Assembly (NCBI GenBank): GCA_036345935.2
Contig: JADWOT020000002.1
Location: 2,886,692-2,950,691, forward strand
Reading direction: 5' to 3'
Length of the DNA: 64,000 nucleotides
Source of the DNA: Taenia hydatigena
Taxonomy: Eukaryota > Platyhelminthes > Cestoda > Cyclophyllidea > Taeniidae
The first letter of the stretch is position 1; each line of letters opens with the position of its first letter. Positions 50,458 through 62,900 of this stretch are shown here, in pieces. The notes beneath the pieces are model-generated. The model was not told the DNA's origin, made no database searches, and saw nothing but the letters and a program-made list of their open reading frames with translations. The translations under genes and the position numbers were made by a program.

Positions 50458-53400
50458 GTCAACCTGAGTAACAGGATATTGGTAAGGAAAAGTGAATGCT
50501 GGCATAATCATTCCCTTTGCAAAATTAACTAGTCACAGCGTTTACAACTTTTCAATCTCTCCATGAACCATCCAAAGAATTGTTCCACATTCTTCTAGTG
50601 CATTCCCACAGTCCCCAAATCCTATGGCGCCTTCAGCTTTCGATAGCATAACGATGAAAGTGAATCTGCAAGGAACTACCATCCCATTTTTTGCACAAAC
50701 GCATCACTAACTCAGCCTTAGTCAATCGCCTTGGGAGCCTCTTCACTCTTTCCGGACAGACAGCATGAGATGGAAACGGGTGAGAGGGTGTGCTCGACAG
50801 CTAAACAAGTTCTCATTGCAAAGCAACGCACGCTAAGAAGTCCTTAACTTGCAACCCTCACATCCGGAACTCATCATCAGCCCTCATATGCCTTCAACTG
50901 CGTTCTTCCTCCTGCGTCATGTTAAGTCCCACGCCCTATTTTTCGTCGTAACAGCTATCACCACTTTCTGGCTCGGACACCTTCAAACTAATCTACGAAC
51001 CAAAAATCACCTCTGCGACAGTATTTTTTAAGAGATATAATAAGGTGTGAATTGAATAAATTTGGACACGCTCGGCTATAGAAGAACCGACTTAAAATAC
51101 GGCTGCCTTAAAAGCAACATGAATGTTAAGGCAGTGCATACTCTATGAGTTCCCTCTAAACTCTCACAGAGTAGTTTATCAAAGTCCGCATTGAAGCAGA
51201 CTAAGTGAGTAAAATTGACCATATCAGGAGGAATTCTGTCGAGTGTCCTTAGAACTAAGTTCTGGATATGGGGTATAGATTAATGGAACACGCAGAAGGG
51301 ATGCAGGTGGTCCATTGATAAGAAATTCGCCGAGACGGGTGAGAACACTTCTTCTTCACAACAGTAATTTAGTTTATGATAATGTTATTCACCCGAGAAC
51401 GTGCGAGTTGAGATCACAGTGAGGCAGCAGATGACTTTCTTTTATGAAACTGAATGAAATATTTTCAAGATACCTACTTACTTTTGTCGCTCAGCTTTCC
51501 ATTCGATCCGTCATTTGCCATATTAATTGGAGCAAGTACTGTAAGCAGCGAGACTTCGTGAAAGCAAATTGTTGCAACATGAAAACATTTAAAATTAGCT
51601 CTAGCCTTTGGATTTAGTCCTTGTTACATTTCTGTTGGTTGAGAACGCTAGTCGAAATTCAGCTAATATATATGAGACAAATCGGTAACCCAAAAAAAGC
51701 CATAAACGAAAGAGAATGGCTGCAGACTGCTTACCTCTGGCCATTACCAGCTTGTCTCGAGAAGCGGGCAAAATGACTGCTTTAACGAGATACACTCAAA
51801 GGTCATTAGAAGTCTCCTGAACAAAAAGGGAACCAAGAACCAATCGCAGCACTTTTGCGCCAGCTTTTTCGGCCATCTATGCAGCTATGCTTTTCTTGAT
51901 GGACTCGCAGTGAGAGGCAACCAGATGCGGAATAATCCTCATTTTATTGTAATGGTCCCAGCACCACAGCTGTCATTTTCTCCTACGAACATTTAAGCAA
52001 CTCACGGGTAGCGTGCCTGACCCTGCGTATTTAAGGCATAATCTGGAAAAGGATCGTTCAAGTGTAAGGTGACTCTAATTTTGGCATGCTTCATGTTATT
52101 TGGATTGGCTGGTAAAGGTAGATGCTGCTTAGACAACCCATATTCACAACTTTTACGAACGTTAGCTCAGGTATCTTCGATATTTAAATGGGCCCAAAAT
52201 TGGAGTAATTAGCTCTTTTGAATAGATTTCGCTTATCATAGCTATTGTTTGGAACAACACGGAAATTATGAGCTAAACTAAAAACTCGTGAATTGTAAGT
52301 CTGCCTCATAATTGACAAGATCTCGTGAGACGCCATGTGCCATGAAATCTTGCCAGAGGATGTTTACGCAATAGACCACCTTAGTGAATAATTTCTAAAC
52401 ATAAAATTAGAAGATTAGATCGGATTTTTAAAATGCGTTCACAAGGTGCAGCCAGTAAAAGTTAGAGGCAGCCTACCCATCGTCAACTATTTTACCCATC
52501 AAAAGCAATGCATCGTCCCCCGTTTTTTCTTCCTACCTTCTGTGCGAAATTGATATATTCCCGGGTGACCCTAATAAAGAGGCAAATTGCCCATATGATT
52601 CTGAAAAGATTCGAACCGGCCACTGTTGGCACTATTCCATACGAACCTTAAGTGCCGTGCCTACTTCACTCATCTACCGGCGTTGTTAAGACCTGTTTAT
52701 TGCTCGCTACGATCGTTGAGCGAGACGTTGCATAACAATCACTCGACATGCATTCCAATATTAATATGCGGCCGTTTAATTTTTATTTTAATTGCCCAAC
52801 TAAAAAGAAGTTAATTGCTAATTTATCTGGGGACAAGCAATATCAGCAGATTCGCAAGGAATTGCTAGCACCTAACCAGCAATTTTCGATTGGAAAGTTG
52901 GTACATGCTGGATCCAAAAGGTGGGTAATGTTTTACCTCGAGGAAGGAACGTAGGGCAATGCAGGCACGAATGATTTACCAGCACAAGAATTGGCAAGGA
53001 CTACCGGTGAATAGGGTTGGCTTGTTTCTGGGCAGGAGCAGTGACATCAACCCCAACGCTATGTTTTAAACACATGTTTCGCCTTTGATTTCATCTTTTG
53101 TTGCCTTCGAGGAAGTCATTAGGGCTAAATATATGCTCAACTTGCAAAGGGGTTTCGGGCTACCTGCATGCTCTAGAGACAAGTCCACCGCCAACGCGGA
53201 TCGATAACCAGGATACAAAGTGGTCCCCTTAACGAAGCCGGGTGTAAAGCAAGCAATTTGCGCGTTAAAGTGCATTATATTTATTATTGTGAAAAGTGCA
53301 TCATGTTGCACCAAGATGCATAATACTTGTGCAAATTATAGAGTGCATTAATTACAACCTTGATTAACAAAATGTGGCAATATATTTATAAGTAGAACAT

Positions 53401-56400
53401 TTGATGATGACTTGCTATGGATTAAAAAACACATTACTTTGGAATACAATTAAGAAATCGCAATTGCTTTGGACCATGTAGTCTCATTGTCAGCCCATAC
53501 GACCTCTGAAGACTGTTCACAGATCTCGAAAACTCAGACGTAGCTAAATCTAGCCCTCTGTGTTCACGTCCAGAATTACGTGTACCACCGCCTGTAGATC
53601 TGCACACAGATCTAGGTCTATTCTACATGTCTAAAGGCGCAACCAGTGGATGTGCATAGCAATCTATATTTAATATCAGAATCACGTGGTTTGAATAACG
53701 TGGTCTACGTGCCGACTTATATCTATCCCTATGGCCATTAAATAACAATCGAACCCATAGGTCAAGAACAAGGTAATGCGTGGGCTGATGCAATGAGGAG
53801 TCTTCACAAGTGTGGCAGCAGTTGAGAATGCATTAAGGACGATGTTTCGACTTCGTTTTATTTGGCTGTTGATTAATAATAATAGTAATAATTGACCATG
53901 GCCAGCCTGCGTAAAGAATCATTAAGTATGCAGCATCACTAAATATTTATGCTGAGATGACTTAGCTCTATTCACCCGTTTTTACTCACATTCCACTCAT
54001 CGTGGAGAGTTATGTGCCTTTGCGCTATTTTCCGCCGTTATTTGTTCGAAAAAGGGTTCCATGAAACACATGCTTGGAGTCTTGATTGATCGTATGCACG
54101 AAAATAGCCTAGAGTTTGTTATCAATATTATCATATGCTTGCCTCCTCTATTCTACATCATTAGGCGGCCACTTTAACTTGTCACTAGTAAGTAGAGTCA
54201 TGTTTAAGGTAACTTCAAAATAGCAACCAACTCTGGTAAAATTATGCATATACATACGTGGGAATCAGCAAACTTGATTAAAGCACGCAAAACAGTGAAT
54301 ATAGGAGTGATGGACCTCTTTGTTTGTTTTACAGCTGCTTTTCACTACGAAGGGTCTTGTTATGGATGCTAAATGGGCACTAAAGAATGGCGACTGCTGC
54401 ATATTCTACTATAATGAAGACTTCGAAGGAAGTATATTTTTACGGTAAAGCAGGAACTTATTGAATTTCAAATTTTAAAAAAGGTTATTTTAATCAGAAA
54501 ATCACGCTAACCAGGACAAAGGTATAAGCGTGGACTACTGCCGTGCAAACGGCGGATCCCCAAGATTACGGGCTTTGGACCGGGCGCTTTCCTCCTCTCC
54601 CACATAAATATGCATTTTATTAAACATTACGCAACACACGAAGAGTGTCTAAATGTAAATCATGCAGCTCATTAAATGCTCACATAATATGGCACATAAA
54701 ATACAACTAGGAAAGAGCGTTGACGAGTAAATCCACGAACACCACCTTACCAATCGGTGGCGCTTTAAGTGTTTCGATGTAGCATAAACTCTGACATTAA
54801 CTCCAAGTGTCTCAAAACGTGTAATGTATGATTTGTCGGGATTCGGTATCTCGAGAATGATTGCTCAAGATAAGAAATCTCCAATATTGGAAAGAGGGGA
54901 GTTGGAGGAGTCAATTGGAAATGCTAACAGTCGGACTTGGCTTTGTCATCTTTACTTCTAAAATAATTAAAACGCTTTACAAACTAAAGATTTTCCTACC
55001 GTCTATACTTAATCAGTCATAGTTTTTTAGAAGATAGTGCCACCACAAGAGCATCTTTTCCATACTCAAGAAATTACTATGTCTGCAAAACTTGTTCAAG
55101 TGCAATCGCGAATCTCTTATCACGTGTAGTCAACCTTTATAATAAGTCGTATGTGCCTAATGGATTCGCGTCTGGGAGGAGGATATTTCTGACCCGCGTA
55201 AGACGTGCTAATTTAGATTCCAACAAAATTTTGTATGCATAATGAAATGTTATTTGGCTCATTATTGCCTCCACGTCTTTTACAATGTTTACTCAATTGA
55301 ACTCGCCATCACATGCAAAACTGGTCCTTTTTTGATGCCACCGTTTTTGACGACCCATTGCATTACTAGGCAGTAAACTGCAATGCACTGCGACGCGGCA
55401 GGATGAGTTGCATCTCATTCAAAGACCGTGGATGAACCGTGTATTATTGTCTATACACGAACATTGTTACAGGAAAGATCGGTCCGAAAGTCCTCACTTA
55501 TAGGACCACAGTGAGCCACGACATGGAACTCGTGATTAATCAATCTCGGGCAGAAACCTGATCGCCTGCTTACTCCTTGACGCAATATCTGCCATTTATT
55601 ACATTTCAATTTGAAATGTACTAAAGGATCGCAGCCTTTGGTTTTGGAAATCTGATCGAGATAATGATGTAATAGAATGTTGTTAAATTAAGCATAGTTT
55701 AATTAAGTTGCCATTAGTTTTAGAGGAAAGGAAACAATTAATGCGTATAACTAACTTACCTATTTCATAGGTTATTATTTGATTTCCATGTCGGATCCTT
55801 AGTGGTAGAGGCGACTGTGCTAAGCTGTCAAAGGACGTGGACCGAAATCTGCTACGGTCGTCGCTTCTGTTTAGGTATCCAGATTCTAGTGCTTTGGTTT
55901 ATACTTTTCTATGCATGTTACGACATCTGCAAGTCAACCACCGCAAATTGTATTAAATTAGGCATGGTTGGCTGAGCTGCAATTCAGTGAAGAGCATGTG
56001 AAAGCATGCAGTGCTGGTCTAGTTGCAACAGTATTGCAATGGTTCTCTCCCTTCTAGCATTCCATCAGAAGTTTCGAATGGCCACTTTTAATTCAGTCGC
56101 ACATTTGATTGATATGGCCAGCTTTTAAGTCGCTTCAATAACTTCAGGCCTCATAGCATAACATTCTACAGCCCGAATGCATTGGTGCTTGCCGGCCTGT
56201 CTACCCTGAGACATCTAGCTAACAATCCGTAAATAGATGATGGAAACAATGCCCACAATTTGCCAGTCGAGATACAGAGAGTGTAAGAGGCTCCTTTCTG
56301 GCGTGTGATAACAATGGGCTCCTAGTCGCAAGCACCAGATTACTCCGTGTAGCGTTTTGATTTATCAGACGTAGGACCAGACGCTAATTTGGTCTGTAAA

Positions 56401-57884
56401 TGTTTCCAGATGAACCTTGCACAGTTCGTTGGGATGTAGTTTGGCAAAAGTGATTACTCCTTGTGAGAATTCTGCAGTTTTGTCGATTGGTAGGTTCGAG
56501 AAGTCATGTGTTACTGCACTTAGAACAGTTCGGTCGGCTTCAAGCCCAGCCAGGTTGTGGGTGTCCTAGCTCACTTAATAGGTCTGAAGGTCGACTTGGC
56601 TCCAATGAAAGTGGTATGAGAAAGAGGGTTCTTCTGCCTCTTCTTCTTGTGTCATCGTCACTTTTAAATGGGAAATAATAAAATGGATGTTACGGATCAA
56701 ATATGGCATACAAAATTTCCTTGAGCTAACCACAAAGCAGCAGAAATTTCGCTCCTTACATTTCAACATTATTGAAGGCGATGCGACGAGCCTCACAATG
56801 CTTAGGTCATTAAGAAGCAACACGTATTTTGTTTGTCTTGATGGCGTAGATAGTGTTAAATATATTTTAAACTGGGACTTTCATCTCTTCGACAACATTC
56901 GCGCAGTAAATTGTGCTTCAAAAGATGCCAATTTTGTTCGAGTTATTTTGGTCAATTTTATGGGCAAATGTCTCACGGGATTCGGCTGAGAGACTGTTGC
57001 TTATGGTAGGCATTCACACCGATTGTTCATTTATTAAGGGTGCATTGAAGGACTGAACTTGGATAGAGTAAGTAGAGATATAACACTTACGCCATAATTG
57101 GCATGGTCACAAAAGCATGCGTTGAGCAAACCAAGCCTGTTTAGAAGACATTACTATGAGTTAATGGAGTTTATTTAGGGTCCAGATCTAGGGTGAAGAT
57201 TATATTGATGTTACGTTGCCACTTCTTTGCATTAACACTTTTGGGTCAAATACAAATGGCTTGGACGCAAGCTAGTTTTTGAGTGACATTCGCGATGCAC
57301 TATGCGAAGGACAAATAACACTGTTATGAATTTGGTCTGATTCGTTGAAGCTATTTCTTAGATTGCTGCATATAACAGACATCGCTAGCTCTGACGACTT
57401 TAGTAGTGGCAGATGTGGGTATGCTCACCACTCTAATTAACAAAGCGATAAAGGAGCAAGAAGCCAGAACGTGAATGAGCAGACTTTCAATGCACTATTG
57501 GGGTCATATGACCTTATACGGTTCACAAACCGTCCCCAAAAGTTCTTATCCTCAGGCATCAAAAAAATGTCGCAAAAGTGCACGCATTGAAGTGCATCAG
57601 CAGAATTGAAATGCACTATCTACTAAAAACATATGGGTTGCATGCAGTCATGTCAGTTAGATGCGATAATTAGAGGTTAAAGTTAAAAAACCAGCCTACT
57701 GTTTAATATCTCACCTATCTGAATGCGAATACGAGCAAAATTTTAATGTTCTGAGGTGTCACATTGAGGCATCCCAAAAGCCATCATCACGTGTGAAAGA
57801 AGGAGAAGGGCAAGTGAAATATGAAGTCAATGACTTTGTAATGAATAAATGCCAACGTTAAATTATCGTCCACGGTTTTAGCTA
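50458..57884. other. Single-copy stretch between the two duplicates
   Basis: Apart from the short repeat match at 52545-52615 I see no recognisable gene. The 100-codon frame at 56687-56989 (KQQKFRSLHFNIIEGDATSL in it) matches nothing I know. Frames elsewhere are short. Confidence 0.4.
52545..52615 (+). repeat. Short diverged match to duplication (49640-49700)
   Basis: The phrase tcccgggtgaccctaata followed by gaggc and atatgatt parallels tcccgagtgaccttaata and ggcctatgat in the long duplication. It is short, so it may be a fragment of the same repeat or coincidence. Confidence 0.3.
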
Positions 57885-57984
57885 NNNNNNNNNNNNNNNN
57901 NNNNNNNNNNNNNNNNNNNNNNNNNNNNNNNNNNNNNNNNNNNNNNNNNNNNNNNNNNNNNNNNNNNNNNNNNNNNNNNNNNNN
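57885..57984. other. Assembly gap (100 N)
   Basis: Exactly 100 unknown bases, a conventional placeholder for a gap of unknown size. Order and distance across it are set by scaffolding, not by read sequence. Confidence 0.99.
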
Positions 57985-58020
57985 GCAGAGGATCAATTTG
58001 ATAGTGTTAATCATTATTAA

Positions 58021-58293
58021 CGTACCCTAAGAGAGGGGTGGCTTACAGGTGTTGCTGGTGGTGCAGCAGATTCCTCATTCATCTCGTTCCTTTGGTTCCT
58101 CAAATCTTTGGATGAACAGACTTATTTGGTGATTTTTAACTTGGTGAATGCAAGTCTGGGAGCTTACGTTTTGAACCCTAGTCTGCCTCAAGGAGAGCTA
58201 ACGATGTCTTGGTTGCTGGCTTTTCGTTCGCTGAATGCTTCTTACCTAAAGAGCACTAATTTAGCGCACGCATCTCCTGAGTATCAAAGGTGA
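58021..58293 (+). other. Open frame of 90 codons in duplication copy 2, hydrophobic, unrecognised
   Basis: Open from just after a TAA at 58018 to TGA at 58291-58293. It reads TGVAGGAADSSFISFLWFLK, then YLVIFNLVNASLGAYVL and a polar end. The matching frame in copy 1 (44539 onward) is interrupted by TAG at 44728-44730 where copy 2 has TGG at 58210-58212. There is no ATG near the front, so it would have to be an internal exon; cttacag at 58042-58048 is a possible acceptor. Function unknown, and it may be chance. Confidence 0.25.
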
Positions 58294-59805
58294 CTTGCGT
58301 CCCTACTTTAGCTTAAGGTGCGGAGCAGCATGATTCCTCAATTTCCTTCACATCTGCTCCATAATTTAGTATTATCACCAAATTCTACCTAACTGACCAG
58401 GTTAAGTCAAAAGTCATTATTGCTAGGACTCCATTATGGGTCCTTGGGGCGATGATTGAGCAAATTTTCATTAAATAATATTGCACGTTCCATCATTAAG
58501 GTGAAGTTTGAGATCGCATTAACTAATAACATAACCCTTCGTAATTCGGTATTTAACTCCCCACCCAATCTGCCCTCAAAGAAGTTTGACAATCGCATCG
58601 TTGCTTTGTGGAATCAGTGTGTCAACATTGGTTGGGTGAAAAGTCTCTGCAATCAAAATATCCAATTTGTGCAGCTTTGCAGGCTAAATAGCAGCCAATA
58701 AATCTTCCCCGCATTTAAGAACTTGAACCATTAGTTTACTACAAGTATATTCTCAGCACGATCTGTCATGGTGATCCACATTAGTGGAACGCATTTTTGA
58801 CGATTTGCGACTCCCAACGGACTCTGATGTCGAAAAGGATAACCATTCCCTAGCAGCTGTACAATAAAGAGGCGGGTGTGGATAGAGCGCACATCACAGG
58901 CCAATTTGTTGAAAACGAGTCATTTCCAATATTTGTGACAGAAGTTAGGATTTGCGCCGGTTGTTGGGATCATACTTTTTGAGTGGGCCATGAAGTTATT
59001 AGCTAAGTACGTTAATTAAGTCGTAAGCGTACCCATTTCAAATGGCGACCCAATCAACGTCTTTTTGGTTAAGAAAACGACTCATCGACGAAATAGGGCA
59101 AAATATCCATTTGAGGTGGTTCACGAGAGAACTGGATAAACCCGAATGTATGCAGACTCCTTTGCCAGGCTAAAATTTACACCTCATCCCTTGAGTTATT
59201 CTGCATAAACAAAAACTTGATCCAAAAAAGCCTCACCCTCTTGCTAAGCCTAGGCTAAAGTCACAGCAGAAGGTGCTATATTGCGATTAAGACGGTGGGT
59301 GCTGGCGGCATAGATGATACGAACACTATTCCATGGCAAATATGCAAGCCTAGAGTCGTGGAATGTTCAAGCAGCTAAAGATAAGGCCAAAACATGGAAA
59401 AATTTGGTACAAGGCGTTCACCATGGCTCGATTAGCACTCTCAGCTTATTTTGTTCTTCAATTCGAAAGTTCGTTCTTCTAAGTCATCCATTACAGGAGA
59501 TCAGACAGACTAGAACCAACCGTAGTGCAGAAACAAATGCAAAATCCCTAATATTGTTAGCAGGAGTGTCCGCTATCAGCAAGTCAACCAAACAGTTAAA
59601 ATGAGATCTCTACATACGCCATTGGTAGACGAACTTCTATCCTACCACATAATGCATACACATGCCTCAACGACGGAAGGGAAGTAAAGCTTACAGAGGT
59701 CCATTCTTTGCATGTCTACTTGCACCATCGAACGCTCATTTAATGGAGAAAATAAAGACGGTGGTTTTCAAGCTTCCTATCACTCACCCATCAATTGAAT
59801 TTTAG

Positions 59806-59950
59806 ACCCGCTTTTATCCGCCAACTACTAGAAAACGAAGAATCTCCACAAGGGACGCGTACCCGTGAATGCGCTTGTGCAAAAGCGAAAATAGAGGCAA
59901 AGGCACTCAGGCAGGCCAAGTCATCAAAGGCACAGGAGGAGTTCAAGTGA
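59806..59950 (+). other. Possible exon remnant rich in Ala/Lys/Glu (copy 2)
   Basis: Counterpart of 46323-46467 in the second duplicate, with a few amino-acid changes (ENEESPQ here, ENQESQQ there; CAC here, CVC there) and the same stop. The changes are replacements, so I see no sign that the frame is under protein-level constraint. Confidence 0.25.
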
Positions 59951-62900
59951 AACCTGCAGCTTTGAGCGTCAGAAAGCACTGCCAAACAGCACCTACGACC
60001 TTCCTAGCGAATTCGTACGAACGCAACTTCACACTTCTCTCAATCCTTTTGGTTGACTGAAATTTCCGACAACCTATTTAGTCCTGCAACTACTTAAAAC
60101 GCTAACGGTTTGAGTGAATTTTCATGGCTAGAATACATTTATTGAGAGATCGGCAGTAACGTTTCGACGGTTGTTGGAGAGCAAAAGGATTCAATGGGAC
60201 AAGTCATCCATTTCAACAGGGGATTCCTTTCAGCGTTACCACATTCCACACTGGTTGCAGAGGCATTTGCGAAACGTCGGTTCAATCCACTGTTAAAGCA
60301 TGTGCTTCGAAACCAATGGCTGGCGCACGCTTGGCGCACCTGAACAGCAGCAGTGTCAGCAGTAGCACAAATAGTCGTTCAAGATCTGCATAGACAAATG
60401 AAATACGTAGGAAATGGAAGAGTAAGGAGCAGATTAGTTGGCCTTTAGCCATCAAAGGAGAATCTCCATTGCGCATTTTCTGTCTACTTGACGGTATCCG
60501 CGGCAGATGCAAAGTCTATAATTCACGGCGGGAAGGCGCACCTCAAAATAGTAGATAGATGGCAGATAAAGTAGCGTATAACTAGGGGCTTTTCCATTGT
60601 CAAACCGTTAATCATTATAGGTACAAACTAATTAGTGAGCCTTTTCCTTCACGCATCTAAGCCTTTCATTCGCACTTCATTTGATCCTTTCTGTCTACCA
60701 CGTCCCAACGCAGGAACTGCAGCACCACGACGCACCTTGCAGATTTAAAGAGGTTTCAACAAACGCATTAGCGAACGACTTACTGATAGCAGTCTAGACG
60801 AAGTGCGTGCCTTTCGATGAAATTAAAGATAATAGAGCTGGTATACACTTCATTTACTTGCCTGTCCACATTTTTGTACCAAATTCTAAGTTTTTGCCTA
60901 CCCATAACCGGTGCCAATGAATTAAAACCCAAAAAAGCATTCCTGCATCTGTCCAAACAAAAGGGGTCTAGGGAATTCAGTCCCAATCTCAGTGAAGTTC
61001 TGCGATAACCTTATCAACCAAATCGGCGCATGGAAACTAGGTCCGAACTTAGTCGTTGGTAATTAATAAAGCCTTTTTTAAAAAAGGTGCTATCTGCATC
61101 AAATGAGAGGTAATGAAAGTCCCCAAAGCATGGGATTGCCTGACTGTAGGGCTGAATACCGGTAAGGCAGCAGCATCCGTCACCGCAGCGAATGATTCCT
61201 AGCCAAGCCGATAAAGTGAGTGTCTGCTAAAATCCAATAAGCTTCATATCAGACACTCCTGTTATGTTCTCTTCTCCTACATCAAAATGACCATCTGCCT
61301 GATCTGTCTTGTGACACATTCCACTGCACCCTCGGTAACCTGCATGTCGTTGGCGTTAGTAGAAGCGCATGCAAAGGTAATCACCTACCTTTCTTCAACA
61401 CTATGCTCACAATTTCCGCCATAATCCAGGCGATAAGAAATGATGCAAACGAAAGCCGGCCATGCAACTAAAATGACAAATTAAAAGTAGATGAAGAGAG
61501 TAGAGCTGCGAAACACGTCCAGCTGGGTCCATGATTGGGAAGCTTAGCTTGAAGATGCGACATAAGCAATCGATTCAAGCAATCATCTCACCATTGAAAG
61601 TCAGCTGCCTGGTCACTGTCATGCTGCACGTGCAAAGCATGCAGACAAGGAGGTAAATGTTGTCTCCATAACTGGAGAACTCACTCAGTGTCTCATTGCA
61701 TCGTAGCTCCATCCATGTGCCCGGGCATAACGCCAGTGAGGAACGTTGAATTAATGAGGCAAAGCCTGTGAGGTTCAAACTGTTATTTGGATGTCTCATG
61801 CGAGGTCAGTCGGCACTCGAAGGAGGGGGTGAGGAAGGGATGTGGCAGGTGAGGCCTGATGCGTTAAAGGCAGGGAGAATGACAGTCAGCCAATCGCTTG
61901 ACCCGTCATGATATCAAGGGCGTTGCGAGCCCAAAGTATGACGATGGTGATTTGTTCCTCATGGAGCATTTTGTGATAGCCACAGCGATATGAGTAAACT
62001 GCATGGGGAGCTAGTTTGCACGTTGGCCTTGCCAATTAGCACAGGGCTCCGTGTGTTGAAATAGTTCGTCGCCTTTGCCGCCACTGACCCCAATTTCTGG
62101 TTGTGGCAGGCAATTTAGCATTATCGCCAGACTGCCACCGTTGCTTATTGACAGTGGCAATAATGGCAAGGGAGCATAGGACTGTAGATCGTGTCACTAA
62201 GATGTCCATGTGGGGTGTTGAGTCCTATGCCCTGTGCGATCTGTCATGCCCAGATGATAGCTGTCCGAAAGATTTTGACCCATCTAAGTAAAATATACCT
62301 TATTGCATGAATAACTTTTGTTAATTTTTCAAATAGCCATGAAATTAAAATAAAGAATGCTTTCCAGCATGGATCTCAGGGAAAGCTTCGGTTTGAAATA
62401 GAATATCTTCATGGCACGAGGAATATGCGACAGCTTCATGGAGTCAAATTGTGGTCTTAAATAAGAGATTCCGGTCTGTTTTAATTGCACTAATCCAATG
62501 CGGTTGTGTTTTTTCCTTAGAACGCGTGTCTCCTCCGCACTGTGCCGTTTGTTACTGGATGCTGGGAAGGCTTTCGTGTAAAACAACTCGTCAGCATTTG
62601 CATTTGGTGCGATAAACTCAAGTCGTTAGGCCCCATTTGCATTGGTGAAAAGGATGTCAATTCACATTTCTACCTTCTGCTTCTGGTTTCTTCCCCCTGG
62701 AATGAGAGGAGGATGTAAGATATGAAATTGTGCATTTGAACAGTGATGCGGAGGCTCGAGTTGTGTTAAGTCAAAGAGTTGGTCTGATTTCCTTCCCTTC
62801 TCCTATTCGTTTCTTCTGCAGGGGTTGAAGGTTTCCAGCGCTTTGCGTGGATTGCATTGACGGGCTTGTGAACTCTTGATAGGTGTGTTCTAACTAGCAT

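Noticed and set aside
52600..52640. tRNA-like T-arm word (gattcgaacc) on the minus strand
   Set aside because: The flanking bases do not form a T stem, and no acceptor, D or anticodon arms fit.
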